Assembly: GCA_944739405.2 (NCBI GenBank)
Contig: OX123186.2
Location: 10,314,995-10,378,994, forward strand
Direction of reading: 5' to 3'
From: Euclidia mi
Taxonomy: Eukaryota > Arthropoda > Insecta > Lepidoptera > Erebidae
DNA: 64,000 bases
Positions within the stretch are counted from its first letter, which is position 1. The number at the start of each line of letters is the position of its first letter. The notes beneath the pieces are model-generated. The model had not been told where the DNA came from, did not search any database, and worked only from the letters and a program-made list of their open reading frames with translations. The position numbers were made by a program, and so were the translations under genes. This document shows positions 44,884 through 56,560 of the stretch, piece after piece.

Positions 44884-45248
44884 ATACATACATACATATC
44901 GTCACGCCTTTTATCCCCGAAGAGGTAGGCAGAGGTGTATTTCTACACCCACTTTTCGCCAGATATACTTTAGTCCCACGTAATAAGGGGCGAGCCTATT
45001 GCCGTACCGGGCACATTTGCAGACTCCGTGCTGGTACTGAGAATTTCGTGACAGAAAAACCCAATAACACTGCCCGACCCAGGAATCGAACCCGGGACCT
45101 CCCGATCCCACGCGCACATTTATGCCGCGAAACCAACGAGGCAGTCGGGGTTGATGTCGAGTTTTCCGTCTCTACGCAAAGATGGTATTTGCATCGTGTT
45201 ATCCCTTAGTCAACCACACGGAAAATATGCCCTCAACCACACGGCAAA
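44884..45248 (-). mobile_element. Composite SINE with (GTAT)n tail, minus copy
   Basis: Left end (CATA)n, then GTCACGCCTTTTATCCCCGA, CCTATTGCCGTACCGGGCAC, and B-box complement GGAATCGAACCCGGG. The head is GGTATTTGCATCGTGTTATC with part of the GTGTCACCACCCC segment deleted. It lies just left of element B. Confidence 0.85.
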
Positions 45249-45341
45249 AATTAAAAACAATGAAACCAAATATGTCTTCATGTGAAATATTTTTTATATT
45301 CCAATAAAACATAATTATGAAGTTTCCCACTCTTACATAAT

Positions 45342-45975
45342 TGTCTAGAGTTCGGGCTATGAATGGTTAAGTTTTATACAGAGATCAGTGGAAGCGATTA
45401 ATTCATCCAGTCTTAGCCCAAGGCAAAGGATCTAAACACATGGACCAAGTTTCTTGGCGCTAAGAATTTAACAATGTACAATTTCCTGTATCTTCACTGA
45501 TGTCAGGCCTGGAACTAAGTTAGGGAAAAACAAACAAAACTAAGGTGGCCACGATAGATTGAATGAATTATCCACTTAGCTGTTTCTTCCAACTTGATGT
45601 CCTCTCCGTTGGCACGAGGGCACGATGCACGTTCACAGGATTCACAATTCAGTTTTGCAAATGTCAATGTTCAACTCAACTTTTGCCGGGCAAACCAAAG
45701 GCGGCAGTTTATGAGAAATCACAATACAAATTCGCGAAGCTGGTTTATGTGCTTTCAAAAGGCGATCAATTTATTAATTCCAACACGCAAAAATACTAAT
45801 TTACAATACTGCGTGGGCGCAAGAAATTCGTGTCTTCCAAGCAACTTTTTCAGAACAGGAAGTGAATGACAGTTCAGTGTGACCATTGTCAGAAATTTTC
45901 AATAGACTAAACAAAATGTTACTTAATCGATATAATCGATTTGACTTATAATAAAAACTAATTCTATTTCAAACA
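45342..45975 (-). repeat. 3' LTR of copy B
   Basis: 634 bp. The first ~95 bases and last ~110 bases on the plus strand match copy A's LTR; the middle shares only small islands such as GTGCTTTCAAAAGGCGATCA. Confidence 0.95.
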
Positions 45976-45995
45976 TCCACCCGCCTCGGACCGGC

Positions 45996-48900
45996 CTATC
46001 GGTCCGCTAATCGGTTGGTAGACGTGACAACCGCTCTCCTCAGAATCGAACCGTCCACCATGACCTCAGCAAATCGGGGAACTCCATCAGCCCCAGTTAC
46101 CAAATGAAGGATGCGCCCCCTGCGCCATCTGAGTGGCGGAAGGTTAGCCTCCTTGATCAAAACGAGGTCTCCAATCTTGGGTGGATCGGTCTTGTCGGTC
46201 CACTTAACGCGTTGCTGGAGTATGTGCAAATATTCCAAATTCCAGCGTTTCCAAAAGCTCTGAGTAATCTGGCGTACCAATTCAAAACGCGAGAGACGAC
46301 CAGATCTCGTATCAATATAGGGGTACTCAGGCAAGGCGACAAGTGGGCGACCAATCAAAAAATGGCCCAGCGTAAGGGCCTCCAAATCATTCGGATCTGA
46401 GGAGATCGGGCACAATGGCCGAGAGTTCAAAACGGCCTCAATCTTACAAAACACAGTTGCGAGTTCCTCAAATGTAAGGACAGATTCACCGATTGTCCTG
46501 CGCAAGTGTGTTTTGCCCGATTTTACAGCGGCTTCAAAAATACCACCCCAGTGTGGACAATTTGGTGGAGAAAACAACCAATTTATCCCACGTCGGGCAA
46601 GCCTATCACCTATATCAGCCTTGTTGGTTTCAAGGAAATTAACAACGTCATTCAAATAATTATACGTGCCCTTGAAGTTAGTGCCACAGTCAGAACGGAT
46701 CAAGGAAGGCAGCCCTCTGCGGGATACAAATCTCTCAAATGTGGCTACAAACGCCTCGGTCGTAAGCGAGAAGACCAGTTCCAAGTGTAAAGCCTTTGTG
46801 GAAAGACAAACAAAAACACACAAGTAGGCCTTAACAGTCTTGCTGTTGCGAAGTGTCAACGTTTTCACCAAGAAGGGACCAGCGAAGTCCGTGCCAACAC
46901 CGTCAAATGTCCTGCTCTCCGTTACGCGATCTGCCGGTAAGTCTCCCATCAACGGCTGCATGGTAGAAGCCTTGAGCTTATAGCAAGGGATGCAGCGAAA
47001 GACTACACTCCGAATAATTCTTCGGGCAGACAAGATCCAAAATTCGCGTTGCAAAATGGCCAAGAGCGCATAACAACCAGCATGCGAAATTTTAAGGTGA
47101 CGGTCAGTTACCAACAAGCGTACCAAATGACCGTCCTTGGGTAACAAAAGGGGGTGACGTGCTCCGTAAGGGAGGTTGGCGTTCTTGAGACGCCCTCCAA
47201 CGCGCAAGAGACCCGTATCGTCCAAAAAGGGGTTCAATTTAGATACAGCGCCCGATAATTTCAATTTCCCTGACTTGAGGATAGCAATCTCCTTCTCAAA
47301 GTGCACTAATTGCACAGAACGAACCCAAAAGGTGAGGGACTCCTGTCGTTCCTGTGGTGAGAGAAACGGTGTCAGTCGTTTCTGTTGTGGGTGCCTTAAA
47401 TTAAAAACAAAACGCTTTATCCAAGCAGTGACACCTAACAACTTGTCGAGGGAGCTGTAGCGATTCAACAAAAAATCGAGGTCGAAGGCGCATTCCACCT
47501 TTTCAAGAGCGAGTGTTCGTAGACCCGGCAAATTAGAAGTATTCAAAACTGGCGTTCGAGGCCAATCTGTTTCTGGTCGACTCAACCATTCCGGACCCCA
47601 CCACAGCGAATGACCTATCAAACTAGGCGTCAAGCATCCGTGCGAGGCACAATCAGCGGGGTTGAGCTCACCTGGCACGTGTATCCAAACAAGCTTGACT
47701 TCGGATTTCTGGATTTGGGAAACGCGATTAGCAACAAATACCTCCAAAGTGAGGACAGACGCCTTCAACCAACAAAGAACAATTTGGCTGTCTGTCCAAG
47801 CGTAAGTCCCATTAATACAAATGCTTTTACCCAAAGTGCCAGACACGTGGTTCAATAAGCGTACAAGTAGGGCTGCTCCCGAGAGCTCCAATTTTGGGAT
47901 GGTCAGAGATGTCCGAAGGGGTGCAACCTTGCTCTTCGCCATGATCAGGGAAACCCTCACCTGACCTGAGGCACTAACTGTGCGCAAGTACACCACGGCC
48001 GCGTGCCCACGCTCCGAGGCATCACAAAACCCGTGAAGGGTGACCTTGTACTTCCCGGGAGGAAGGATGGGACGAGGCAACGAGATCTCGTTGACGGCAG
48101 AAAGTGAGGATACAAAAGAGGTCCATTCCTCAACAAGAGTGCCGTGTAGAGGTTCGTCCCAGGTCAATCCTGCTGTCCAAAGCTTCTGCAAGAAGCATTT
48201 TGCCCAAAATATGATAGGACAAATCCAACCGTTCGGATCAAAGGTTCTGGCGACAGTAGACAACACGAGACGTTCAGTCCAAGAACAAGGCAATCTTAAG
48301 TCCACGTTACACGTAAAGATGTCTTGGACCGGTCCGTACTGAACGCCAAGAACAGCCATCATGGCGGGGCTGTCAACAATCTCAAATAGATGTGGATCTT
48401 GCTGATGATCCTCTGGCAAGCCTTCCAAAAGCGCTGGTGAGTTGGAAATCCATTTGCGCAACTCATAACCAGCGGAGGCCAAAATACCTATCAATTCGTC
48501 CCGCAGGAGGATCGCCTCGTCCGCTGTGGAGACGCCCGAGCAAATGTCATCGATGCAAATATCCTCATGATGGCGGAGGCTCGTGGGAAACGTAAGCCTT
48601 CGCGGTCTGCGAGCTCCCAAAGAGAACGTATTGCCAAGTAGGGTCTTGACCTTAACCCGTAAGTATTAGTATTGAGCTCGTAGACGACCATGGGATCACG
48701 AGGAGACTCTCTCCAAAAGATCAGTTGGAAGCGACGGTCATCAGGGTGGATAATAGTCTGCCTGAACATCATTTTTATGTCGGCCACAAAGACAACCTGA
48801 TGTCGTCGGAAGCTGGTGATGACGTCACAAAGGTCCTTGACCAACTTGGGACCAGAATGCAAGCACTGGTTCAAGGATACGCCTGTTGAAGTCTGCGCAG

Positions 48901-49881
48901 AACCATCAAATACTGTGCGCAGCTTCCCAGTCAATGGCTTCAATACCGCATGATGCGGGAGAAAGTAGTGCTCCACCGAACGCCAATCCAAATTTGACAC
49001 AGACATGTGTCCCAACTGTTCATATTCCCTCATGAACTCAATGTACTTCTGTCTGAGCTCCGGATCACGACACATGCGACGCTCCATAGCCAACAATCTC
49101 TTTTCGGCTAAAGGTCGTGACTCACCAAGCGGAGGCCGAACAGACAGAAAGGGCAGCTTCGTGATAATCCGACCAGAACGGAGTCGACCAGTGTTGTTCT
49201 GAAGAACAGCTCGCACTCCTCATGTTCTGGATTCAAACGGGCAACTTGAGGGGGCTCCTCTACCTCCCAAAACCTCTGAACTGCATCAGAGAGAGCAGAG
49301 CCTACAGCCAACAAATTATCAAGTTCGGGTGGAGGGGGGTCCCTAGGTACAGGTCCCATCAAAGTAAATCCAAATATGGTCGGGATGGCAGTCAAACCAT
49401 TTGGCACCAAGACCCGTTTCCCACCAATCAAAATTCCACGGAGGATATCAGAGCCAATCAACAAGTCGATTTGTCCCGGTGTGTCAAATTTGGGGTCTGC
49501 CAGTTCCAATCCCGATGTCAAATTCACCACAGCAGCAGGTAGCTGCTTCTGTGGGTGCATACCCAAAATATTCTTCAGCACAATAGCCGAGGTTTTAATC
49601 CTCGGGTGTGAAGATTCAACAGGGCCAAACAAAACCTTAACTTGCCCTTCAACATTAGAGGCTACGTCACCTATACCCCGTATACAAATCGGAAAAGAGC
49701 CCATATTTAATTTAACCTGCCCTACCAAATAAGTGGAAACAATGCAACCTTGTGAACCTGTGTCCAATATAGCACGGACAACAACAGAGGTCTCCGTGGG
49801 TCCCCAGACCCTAACAGCAACCGTTGGTAGGATAACGGTCTCAATGGGGGAGGTTGGCGTTATAGGGCAGGGGTCAATGAC
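45996..49881 (-). pseudogene. pol: BEL/Pao pol of copy B (protease, RT, RNase H, integrase), two frameshifts
   Basis: In frame with gag after the TAG at 49882-49884. The protease (DTGSQG, IDLLIGSDIL, IFGFTLMGPV) is open to about 49205, where a one-base loss shifts into 48491-49216 (RT: YFLPHHAVLKPLTGKLRTVF, DIKMMFRQ). A four-base loss near 48560 shifts into the 874-codon ORF 45996-48620. The RT box there reads CIDD (48546-48557) instead of YVDD. RNase H (GFCDASERGHAAVVYL, AWTDSQIVLCWL, NPADCASHG) and an apparently intact integrase follow (HLKISHAG, CIPC, VGTDFAGP, IRSDCGTNF, CPHWGGIFEAAVKS). The C-terminus has DLVLIKEANLPPLRWRRG. The stop lies 20 bp before the LTR. Confidence 0.92.
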
Positions 49882-49887
49882 CTATTG
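49867..49887 (-). promoter_or_regulatory. In-frame amber codon at the gag-pol junction, copy B
   Basis: CAA CAA TAG GTC ATT GAC CCC in element orientation. The 38 codons between TAG and the protease DTGS are open in the same frame. The context is identical to copy A. In-frame UAG between gag and pol is a known readthrough arrangement in some retroelements; use here is inferred. Confidence 0.6.
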
Positions 49888-51498
49888 TTGCCTGGGCGGC
49901 GACCGTTGGCCAGGACCTGGCAAGTCAAAATGAGGGTGCGGCTTGAAGTCCTCAAAGGCGCGATGACTTGATCCGCTCGCCATCTGTGGGGGGTCATAAT
50001 GACGCACCCGCCCAAAACGAGGTGGGCGCGAGTCAAGGTGGGGACGCTCCGCCAAAGGAGGGGAATACCTGGGGCAGCAGTCATGGTGCTGGTGACGCTG
50101 AACAGCAATTTCAGGTGCGCGAGAGAGAGGAAGCGTGCGCACGCTACGGTTCTCCAAGCGGGGCGAGTGGCGATCAATTGAGCGAGGCGACTCTCGGCTA
50201 CGCGCCGGTGAGCCTCGGCTGCCACCTTCAAAACACCCGCCCGTGCGCGGCGTCGGCTGGTTGGACAAGCGGCCAACCTCTCTGGCATTCATACAGAGAA
50301 TGTCCAAATGCTGTCCTCCACAGTGAGGACAGGGGCGAGAGTTTGGGCAGTCTCGCTGGTAGTGGGACCCCAAACAAGAGAAGCAAAGGCGGCGGGCATT
50401 CGCGATGCGCCTACGAGAGGCGACATGTAGGTCCAAGAATGCTCTACAACTGGCCGTTCTGTGCCCCGTGACCTTGCAGTAGGAGCACTCCGCTGGGCTC
50501 TGCGTGACCGCAAAGCGAGGAGGGCGCCGGTCAACATTGGCTCGGGTGTGAACGCGAGCATGCTCCTTGACCTTGGGCGGCTGCGACTTAGCCGGCGTGT
50601 CACCACCGGAGTTGTCCAAGACCCGGCACTTATCCTCCAGGAACTTCTCCAGGTCAGCAAAGGGGGGCAGATGGGTCGCGCTATCCCCACCAAAGCGCTG
50701 CTCAAAACGCGACCTCAGGTCGGCAGGCAGCTTCTTCAGCACAATGTGCACCAATAGATAGGACCATTGGTCCACGGGCAGGTCAAGGCACTTAAGTGCG
50801 TTGATGGCCACCAAAAGTTGGGTGCGCAACCCAGAGACCCGGGTGAGCGTCGGCAAACCCAAAATCTGCTCGATGTGCGTGTCGGCGAGGCCACGCTTAT
50901 TGTGGTACCTACGGGTAATTAGGTCCCGAGCCGTCTGGTACGCCTCGTCAGACACGGGCAGATGCTGGATGAGGCCCTTAGCCTCCCCATCCAGAACCGA
51001 CATTAAATATGCCAATTTTTGTGCTGGCCGAAGGTTAGCCCTGTCATTGACCAGGCTGTCGAACAAATTAATGAAGCCCAGGTAGCTTCCTAGGCAGCCA
51101 TCAAAATGGGGGAGGTCCAAAGTAGGGAGCCTACTCACCAGCCCCGGTGCTGACCTAGGAAGCTCCTGCTTCAGGCCGGGTTGCCGTTCCCTATCGGCAA
51201 CTAGTTGTCTCGCAGTATTGGAGACAGCATCATACAGGTCTAAGACCTGGGCATAGTCTTCGCTGACCTTATTTCGCTGGTCAGCAGTGAAATCAGTGAC
51301 TGACACTTCGAGACAGCAAGCGCTGAAAGTGCGGAACTGCTGTTCCACACTTGCCAGGTGATCATCGATCCGCTCGTATCTTTGAAGTAAGGCCTGCTGG
51401 CGATCAGGCCGGTTTACTAAAGCACTGGCTGAGGCAAACCAGCGCAAATCTGATGCAATAGCACCAGCAGCCGCACGCAAGTCCTTGATAGCTGACAT
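49882..51498 (-). CDS. gag: BEL/Pao gag of copy B, intact
   Basis: A 538-codon ORF from ATG at 51498 (MSAIKDLRAAAG); a TTG two codons upstream is in frame but the ATG is preferred. It encodes the structural protein that packages element RNA in cytoplasmic particles. A helical N-terminal half precedes the capsid-like core (LPTLDLPHFDGCLGSYLGF, KLAYLMSVLDGEAKGLIQHL). Then come three zinc knuckles, CSYCKVTGHRTASC (CX2CX4HX4C), CFSCLGSHYQRDC and CPHCGGQHLDILC (both CX2CX3HX4C), and an Arg/Ser/Pro-rich tail. The tail ends PRQQ before TAG, after which pol continues in the same frame. No lesions seen. Copy A has the same protein with a start-region insertion and a frameshift. Confidence 0.9.
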   Translation of the reverse strand: MSAIKDLRAAAGAIASDLRWFASASALVNRPDRQQALLQRYERIDDHLASVEQQFRTFSACCLEVSVTDFTADQRNKVSEDYAQVLDLYDAVSNTARQLVADRERQPGLKQELPRSAPGLVSRLPTLDLPHFDGCLGSYLGFINLFDSLVNDRANLRPAQKLAYLMSVLDGEAKGLIQHLPVSDEAYQTARDLITRRYHNKRGLADTHIEQILGLPTLTRVSGLRTQLLVAINALKCLDLPVDQWSYLLVHIVLKKLPADLRSRFEQRFGGDSATHLPPFADLEKFLEDKCRVLDNSGGDTPAKSQPPKVKEHARVHTRANVDRRPPRFAVTQSPAECSYCKVTGHRTASCRAFLDLHVASRRRIANARRLCFSCLGSHYQRDCPNSRPCPHCGGQHLDILCMNAREVGRLSNQPTPRTGGCFEGGSRGSPARSRESPRSIDRHSPRLENRSVRTLPLSRAPEIAVQRHQHHDCCPRYSPPLAERPHLDSRPPRFGRVRHYDPPQMASGSSHRAFEDFKPHPHFDLPGPGQRSPPRQQ

Positions 51499-51504
51499 AA
51501 TCAA

Positions 51505-52047
51505 AATTCAAAATAACCCGGACAAGCGTTAAATAATATTAACAATCAAAACTTAATTTTTCTTAATTCTTTGAAACCGACAAAGTATTAGCCTGTTTAC
51601 TGTTGGTACAAGCAAGTGACAGGTATCTACTGTCCAACAAAATTAATAGTTTCAATATAGTGAAACAAACACAAAAGTTCAAACTTGTAACTTATAACAA
51701 GGTTTAACAATGTAAGGTTCAAACTTAATATATCAATATATGCAATAAACTAAATCAATTGATACATATAACTGATATGTATCCAATCAAAATGACTTAT
51801 TAATAGTATCAGCAACAAATCTATGCTAGATTTCAACAATTTAAATCAAACAATTACTGATTGAGGTTATGTATGACATGTGTTTCAAATTATCTAGGTC
51901 AACTTATACAATTAAATATTATGTATTTTAGACAATACTGACCTGAGAACACTACAACACTGTTAACCTGTTAAGAAATGAGATGCTTAGCTCAGATACA
52001 AGTTTACAATATAGGCACAGTTAACTACGCTCTGCTACCAAAAATTA
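51505..52047 (-). other. Leader region and primer-binding site of copy B
   Basis: Untranslated leader. Just inside the LTR (52023-52040), in element orientation, TGGTAGCAGAGCGTAGTT begins with TGG and is the probable primer-binding site. It differs from copy A by one indel pair (TGGTGCAGAGCTGTAGTT), so the primer tRNA match is imperfect in at least one copy. Confidence 0.6.
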
Positions 52048-52681
52048 TGTCTAGAGTTCGGGCTATGAATGGGTAAGTTTTATACAGAGATCAGTGGAAG
52101 CGATTAATTTATCCAGTCTTAGCCCAAGGCAAAGGACCTAAACACATGGACCAAGTTTCTTGGCGCTAAGAATTTAACAATGTACAATTACCTGTATCTT
52201 CACTGATGTCAGGCCTGGAACTAAGTTAGGGAAAAACAAACAAAACTAAGGTGGCCACGATAGATTGAATGAATTATCCACTTAGCTGTTCCTTCCAACT
52301 TGATGTCCTCTCCGTTGGCACGAGGTCACGATGCACGTTCACAGGATTCACAATTCAGTTTTGCAACTGTCAATGTTCAACACAACATTTGCCGAGCAAA
52401 CCAAAGGCGGCAGTTTATGAGAAATCACAATACAAATTCGCGAAGCTGGTTTATGTGCTTTCAAAAGGCGATCAATTTATTAATTCCAACACGCAAAAAT
52501 ACAAATTTCCAATACTGCGTGGGCGCAAGAAATTCGTGTCTTCCAAGCAACTTTTTCAGAATAGGAAGTGAATGACAGTTCAGTGTGACCATTGTCAGAA
52601 ATTTTCAATAGACTAAACAAAATGTTACTTAATCGATATAATCGATTTGACTTATAATAAAAACTAATTCTATTTCAAACA
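52048..52681 (-). repeat. 5' LTR of copy B
   Basis: 634 bp, same termini as 45342-45975. Antisense ORFs of 91-100 codons inside are not considered genes. Confidence 0.95.
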
Positions 52682-52686
52682 ATAAT

Positions 52687-55600
52687 TATACCTTAAAATA
52701 TAGCCATGTATTGAAACAAATAAATTAACTTGGAACTCAGTTATCTTAAATTTCAATCTAAATCAAAATACCGTATCATCGTAAAGTCTTGATTTCAAAA
52801 TGTCCTTTAATCACCAGTTCTAGCAATCACCATAACAAGCTGTTATTTATTCACGGCTATCCCCATACAAACGCCATAATAATCGCCATTTAACGTCTCT
52901 TATAGCGGTCATGGGACGGGACCTACTCATAATGGGAACATAAGGTGTGCATAATAAATCATGGTGTAGTCTATCTCGCACGGAATGTATGGGATGATGA
53001 ATTTTACGAGGCTTGTAAAACCCATAGTAGGTTTGTGAGATGGTGACGCCATTTTTAAGACTTGTAGGCAAGGTAGTCTTAGGGTCGTCTGCAAAGCATG
53101 TTGCTATTATGGATACTGAAAATATGTTCCGATGACGTCCACTGAAAACACCATCAACATACATATTACTGCGCGATGTCGTAGTGATTTAAACAAAGTG
53201 CGTTTTAGAAAAGTGTCCGGTGTCGCAGGTTCGACAAGAGGCGAGACAAAATCTATTGCAATCTACAAATATTTTTCCAAGTCTAGCTGTTTGTTGTGTC
53301 CACTGCTGCAATAGCAATATGCAAGTTTCCTTCCTTAATGTAGCGCGCCAAAGTCACCGCTTCAACCTCAAATTAAATACTACTAAAGGAGCAGACCTCC
53401 TTATCTCTCAAACAACAATTTGTTTTGCCATACAACTACAAAATAAACTACTCATCAATTATTCAAATCACAGAACAAATTAGAGTGACTCTGTAATTCA
53501 CATCATCTTAAGAAACCATCAACATAACCAATTAAAAACTTCATCAATAATTCCTTAGTTTAACGTGCTACTAATTCCTATATATCCCCTTACTGTAACC
53601 ACTTTATACTCTAAAATACTACCTACAACAGATCTCAATTAGGTGCCAGAGCACTTATCGCAATTAATCGGATTGAACCCTAATATATTTTTGCTAATGC
53701 TTTTAGCGAGGCGCAATGTGTGAACTCCCTAAGGGCTTGATAGAAGGATATTCCGTATTCCGTAGACAGACTCATTTAGTCTAGAAAACCTTTTAATGGA
53801 ACATAAAAATTAGGACATTTTTGTCCCAAAAAAAAATCATAAAATTAGTTTCGAACATTAATAAAATAAAATTATGTTGGTATACAATAGTAAAACTAAA
53901 AGAAATTATTTTCTTTTCCCAATGGAATAATAACTGCTTGAGAGCTTTACAAATCTTGGAAACTGAAGTCCTTTACTTAAACTTTAATTAAATGTATAAA
54001 ATTAGGTTTAAAGTGTCCATTATTTAGGCGCTATTTACTTCCGTAATCGTGGCATTTAAAACAGTACACGAGCAGTATACGAGTAGCAACGAGTATATGT
54101 ATCGCCAAATTTCTAGTTCCCTCTGAAGTTGCTGCGTATAGCTGCGCAGTAATCGAAAATTAGGTGTCAGCGGGATAGGGGCGGGTAGCGGGAGGGGACT
54201 TCACGATTCGTAGCGTGACGTATTCGGCTATGATTGGTTAAATTCGGATAATTCTTATGTTCTTTTCCATTTGAAATTTGAATTTGTGTTCGAATTTTCC
54301 GTAAAGTACATTCACTAATAAACGCGCCACGCAACTTTAAATTATCCATTTGATATAATATGTTGTGTTGATTGTTATTTTATACTTACCCATATACTCT
54401 TAAATACGTCTGTGATATTCACTTACTATTTTGTTTAATTGTTTGTCATCCACCAAGAATATTCCTCACCTCTACCGTGAATCGATAAGGAAAATGGTGA
54501 TGAATGTACGTAGATAATAATTGTTTACAGTTTTCAACATCTTTTGCCTTAATATTAGACCTTGGTTTACAATTGGTTCATTACTTTGTTGTCACAATAA
54601 ACTAAAAGTTAAATTATTTGTCATGGTAACAAAAATATGTAGGTATATTGAAATATATTTCTTTCGTAAAGATTTTCTGTTTGACTGTACCTGCGCAAAC
54701 ACCTGTAAGGTTCAACTTCAGAGAGCACTAAAAGTTTGGCGAAAACTATACACGAAAGAACGTACTTGGAACATTAGCAAGAAAACGGAATTAAAAAAAA
54801 ATGTTTTTGATTGTGAGGTATATTCCTACTGCCATTTGTAAGATGCAATTTTTAAGCTTTTAGGCTAATAGAATGATACTTTTTCATCCACCCTTTTTAA
54901 TAATGTACTCCTATTACCGCTTCACATAATGTTATCGTACAATCTTGTTAAATAATCTATAATTTGTTAATTTTACGAACCTCATAAGAAGCACATTATC
55001 ATAACAATTTGTAGTTTCTCATGGTTCATGAAAATTCAACACCCTGTAATTTCGATAATGGCTGCCAAGCTAATCCAAAAGAGTGAAGGAGCAGACACCT
55101 TATATTTTAATCTGTATTACTTTAATAATGGAATTAATTAGACGGAAAAGTGGATTAGCTGAGCTGTGTGTAGCGCACGATTGTCACCAGCTGCCTTCTC
55201 AACAAGTCATACTTACTGCATATTTGTTTGGGCAACTTATATATGTTTATAATATTATATAACATAACAATTTAAGTAAAATTATTAATAATATCTCGAG
55301 TCGAAGTGTAAGTTGATATTTTCAATCTAACTAAATTTATAAATTGATATGGTCTAGTCTCTTCAAGTTATCAGTGTTTTAAATTCGTATCATTTATTTG
55401 TCACCTTAACTAATCGAAGTAGGTATAAATATCTATATATAACAAGCTATATAGCTAGTATTATCGTGTGAGTACAAATATGTATCAATACATTATATAC
55501 ATAATATGTATAATATATTAAAAATTTGAACGATGCTGCAACTTATCGATTTAAAAATGTCCAATAAGACAACCAGTCAACCCACGTGCGAACGTATTAT

Positions 55601-55936
55601 TGGATACACCTCTTCACAAGTAAGCTACATAGATCTTTCACTCATGTTCGCTATCCAGCTTGTCTGTATGTCACAAAACAAAGGCCATCTCAGCCGGTAT
55701 TATCATAATACATTACCATAATTCGCGACATCCATTCCCGACTCAGCGCGGTTACAAAGCAATTTGCTGGCCTAACGGAACGTTAATGTGTGTTATAGTT
55801 ATTACATTGATTAGTTAAACTTAGTTAAAGAAAGACTGGTTTTCATGCAATTTTCACGTTCGTTAAAGTGACTTCTGTTTTGCGTTCGTTTTAAAACATT
55901 TTTATGTACGTACTCATCTCTTCCTTTATCAATATA
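52687..55936. other. No confident gene; two unassigned ORFs
   Basis: A minus-strand 105-codon ORF at 52847-53164 (MYVDGVFSGRHRN...) and a plus-strand 106-codon ORF at 54521-54841 with several cysteines show no motif I recognise. The region is otherwise AT-rich without identifiable repeats. Either ORF could be chance or repeat-derived. Confidence 0.3.
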
Positions 55937-56128
55937 CTAGAGGACGCCAGCAGCTACGCCTGCATTTTTTTTTAATTTACCCGTTTTGGCCGATCCCGTG
56001 GGAATTTCGGGCAATCCCTTCTTAGTGCACCCCTATGGTCCCCAAGGAATATACATGCCAAATTTCAGCTTCCTGCGCCCAATAGTTTCGCCTGTAGCGT
56101 GTCTGTCAGTCAGTCAGTAACGCAAGGA
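55937..56128 (-). mobile_element. Helitron-like element (family of 1914-2105), minus copy
   Basis: CTAGAGGACGCCAGCAGC at left, CCGATCCCGTGGGAATTTCG inside, GTCAGTAACGCAAGGA at right before T. Nearly a mirror of 1914-2105. Confidence 0.7.
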
Positions 56129-56337
56129 TTTTATATATTAAGATAATAAGTTTTCGTTATTTAAATTAGCATAATTAAGACATTGCTAAAAGCTTTAAAA
56201 TGGAAAATATATAAAAACATATGTAAAAAACCAAAAATATACATAAAAATATAAAATATACAATAAACCATTTCATTTCATTTCATTTAAATGCATAAAA
56301 CTCTTGGATGTGTATGTTCTCGCGGTGGTAACCCTAA
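56129..56337. other. AT-rich segment with possible LINE 3' tail
   Basis: ACAATAAACC followed by (ATTTC)n at 56268-56288 resembles a polyadenylated LINE 3' end on the plus strand, but no coding sequence is present upstream. Confidence 0.25.
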
Positions 56338-56560
56338 CTCGACCCTGGAGTCGAGGAGTAAGACTCCTTAAAGGAGTCGAGTTTGAGCAGGTTAAAGAAG
56401 TGTCCGAGTCTGAGCAGGACTCCAGCATCTTTAGGGGTTCCTAAAGACGCTGGGGCCTCCTCATATAAACCACCGACGTGTCCTCAATGACATATAGTTG
56501 CGGGGTCACTTAAACCGGGGTTAGCATATATTGTTCTGACCCTACCGGGACACATACAAT
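56338..56560. repeat. GC-rich segment with three consecutive hairpins
   Basis: Hairpin 1, CTCGAC/GTCGAG at 56338-56355. Hairpin 2, GACTCCTT/AAGGAGTC at 56362-56378. Hairpin 3, CCAGCATCTTTAGG, loop GGTT, CCTAAAGACGCTGG (one A-C mismatch) at 56422-56453. The flanking sequence to ~56560 is GC-richer than the surroundings. Could be a fragment of an unrecognised mobile element or a structured RNA. Confidence 0.5.

Larger units (their letters stand above)
45342..52681 (-). mobile_element. BEL/Pao LTR retrotransposon, copy B
   Basis: A complete 7340-bp element on the minus strand. LTRs of 634 bp (TG...CA) with perfect target duplication ATAAT (45337-45341, 52682-52686). LTR divergence by eye is about 13 mismatches (about 2%). 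The internal region is closely similar to copy A throughout, but the LTR core is not. Gag is intact. Pol has two frameshifts and an altered RT box, so the copy is non-autonomous now. Confidence 0.95.
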
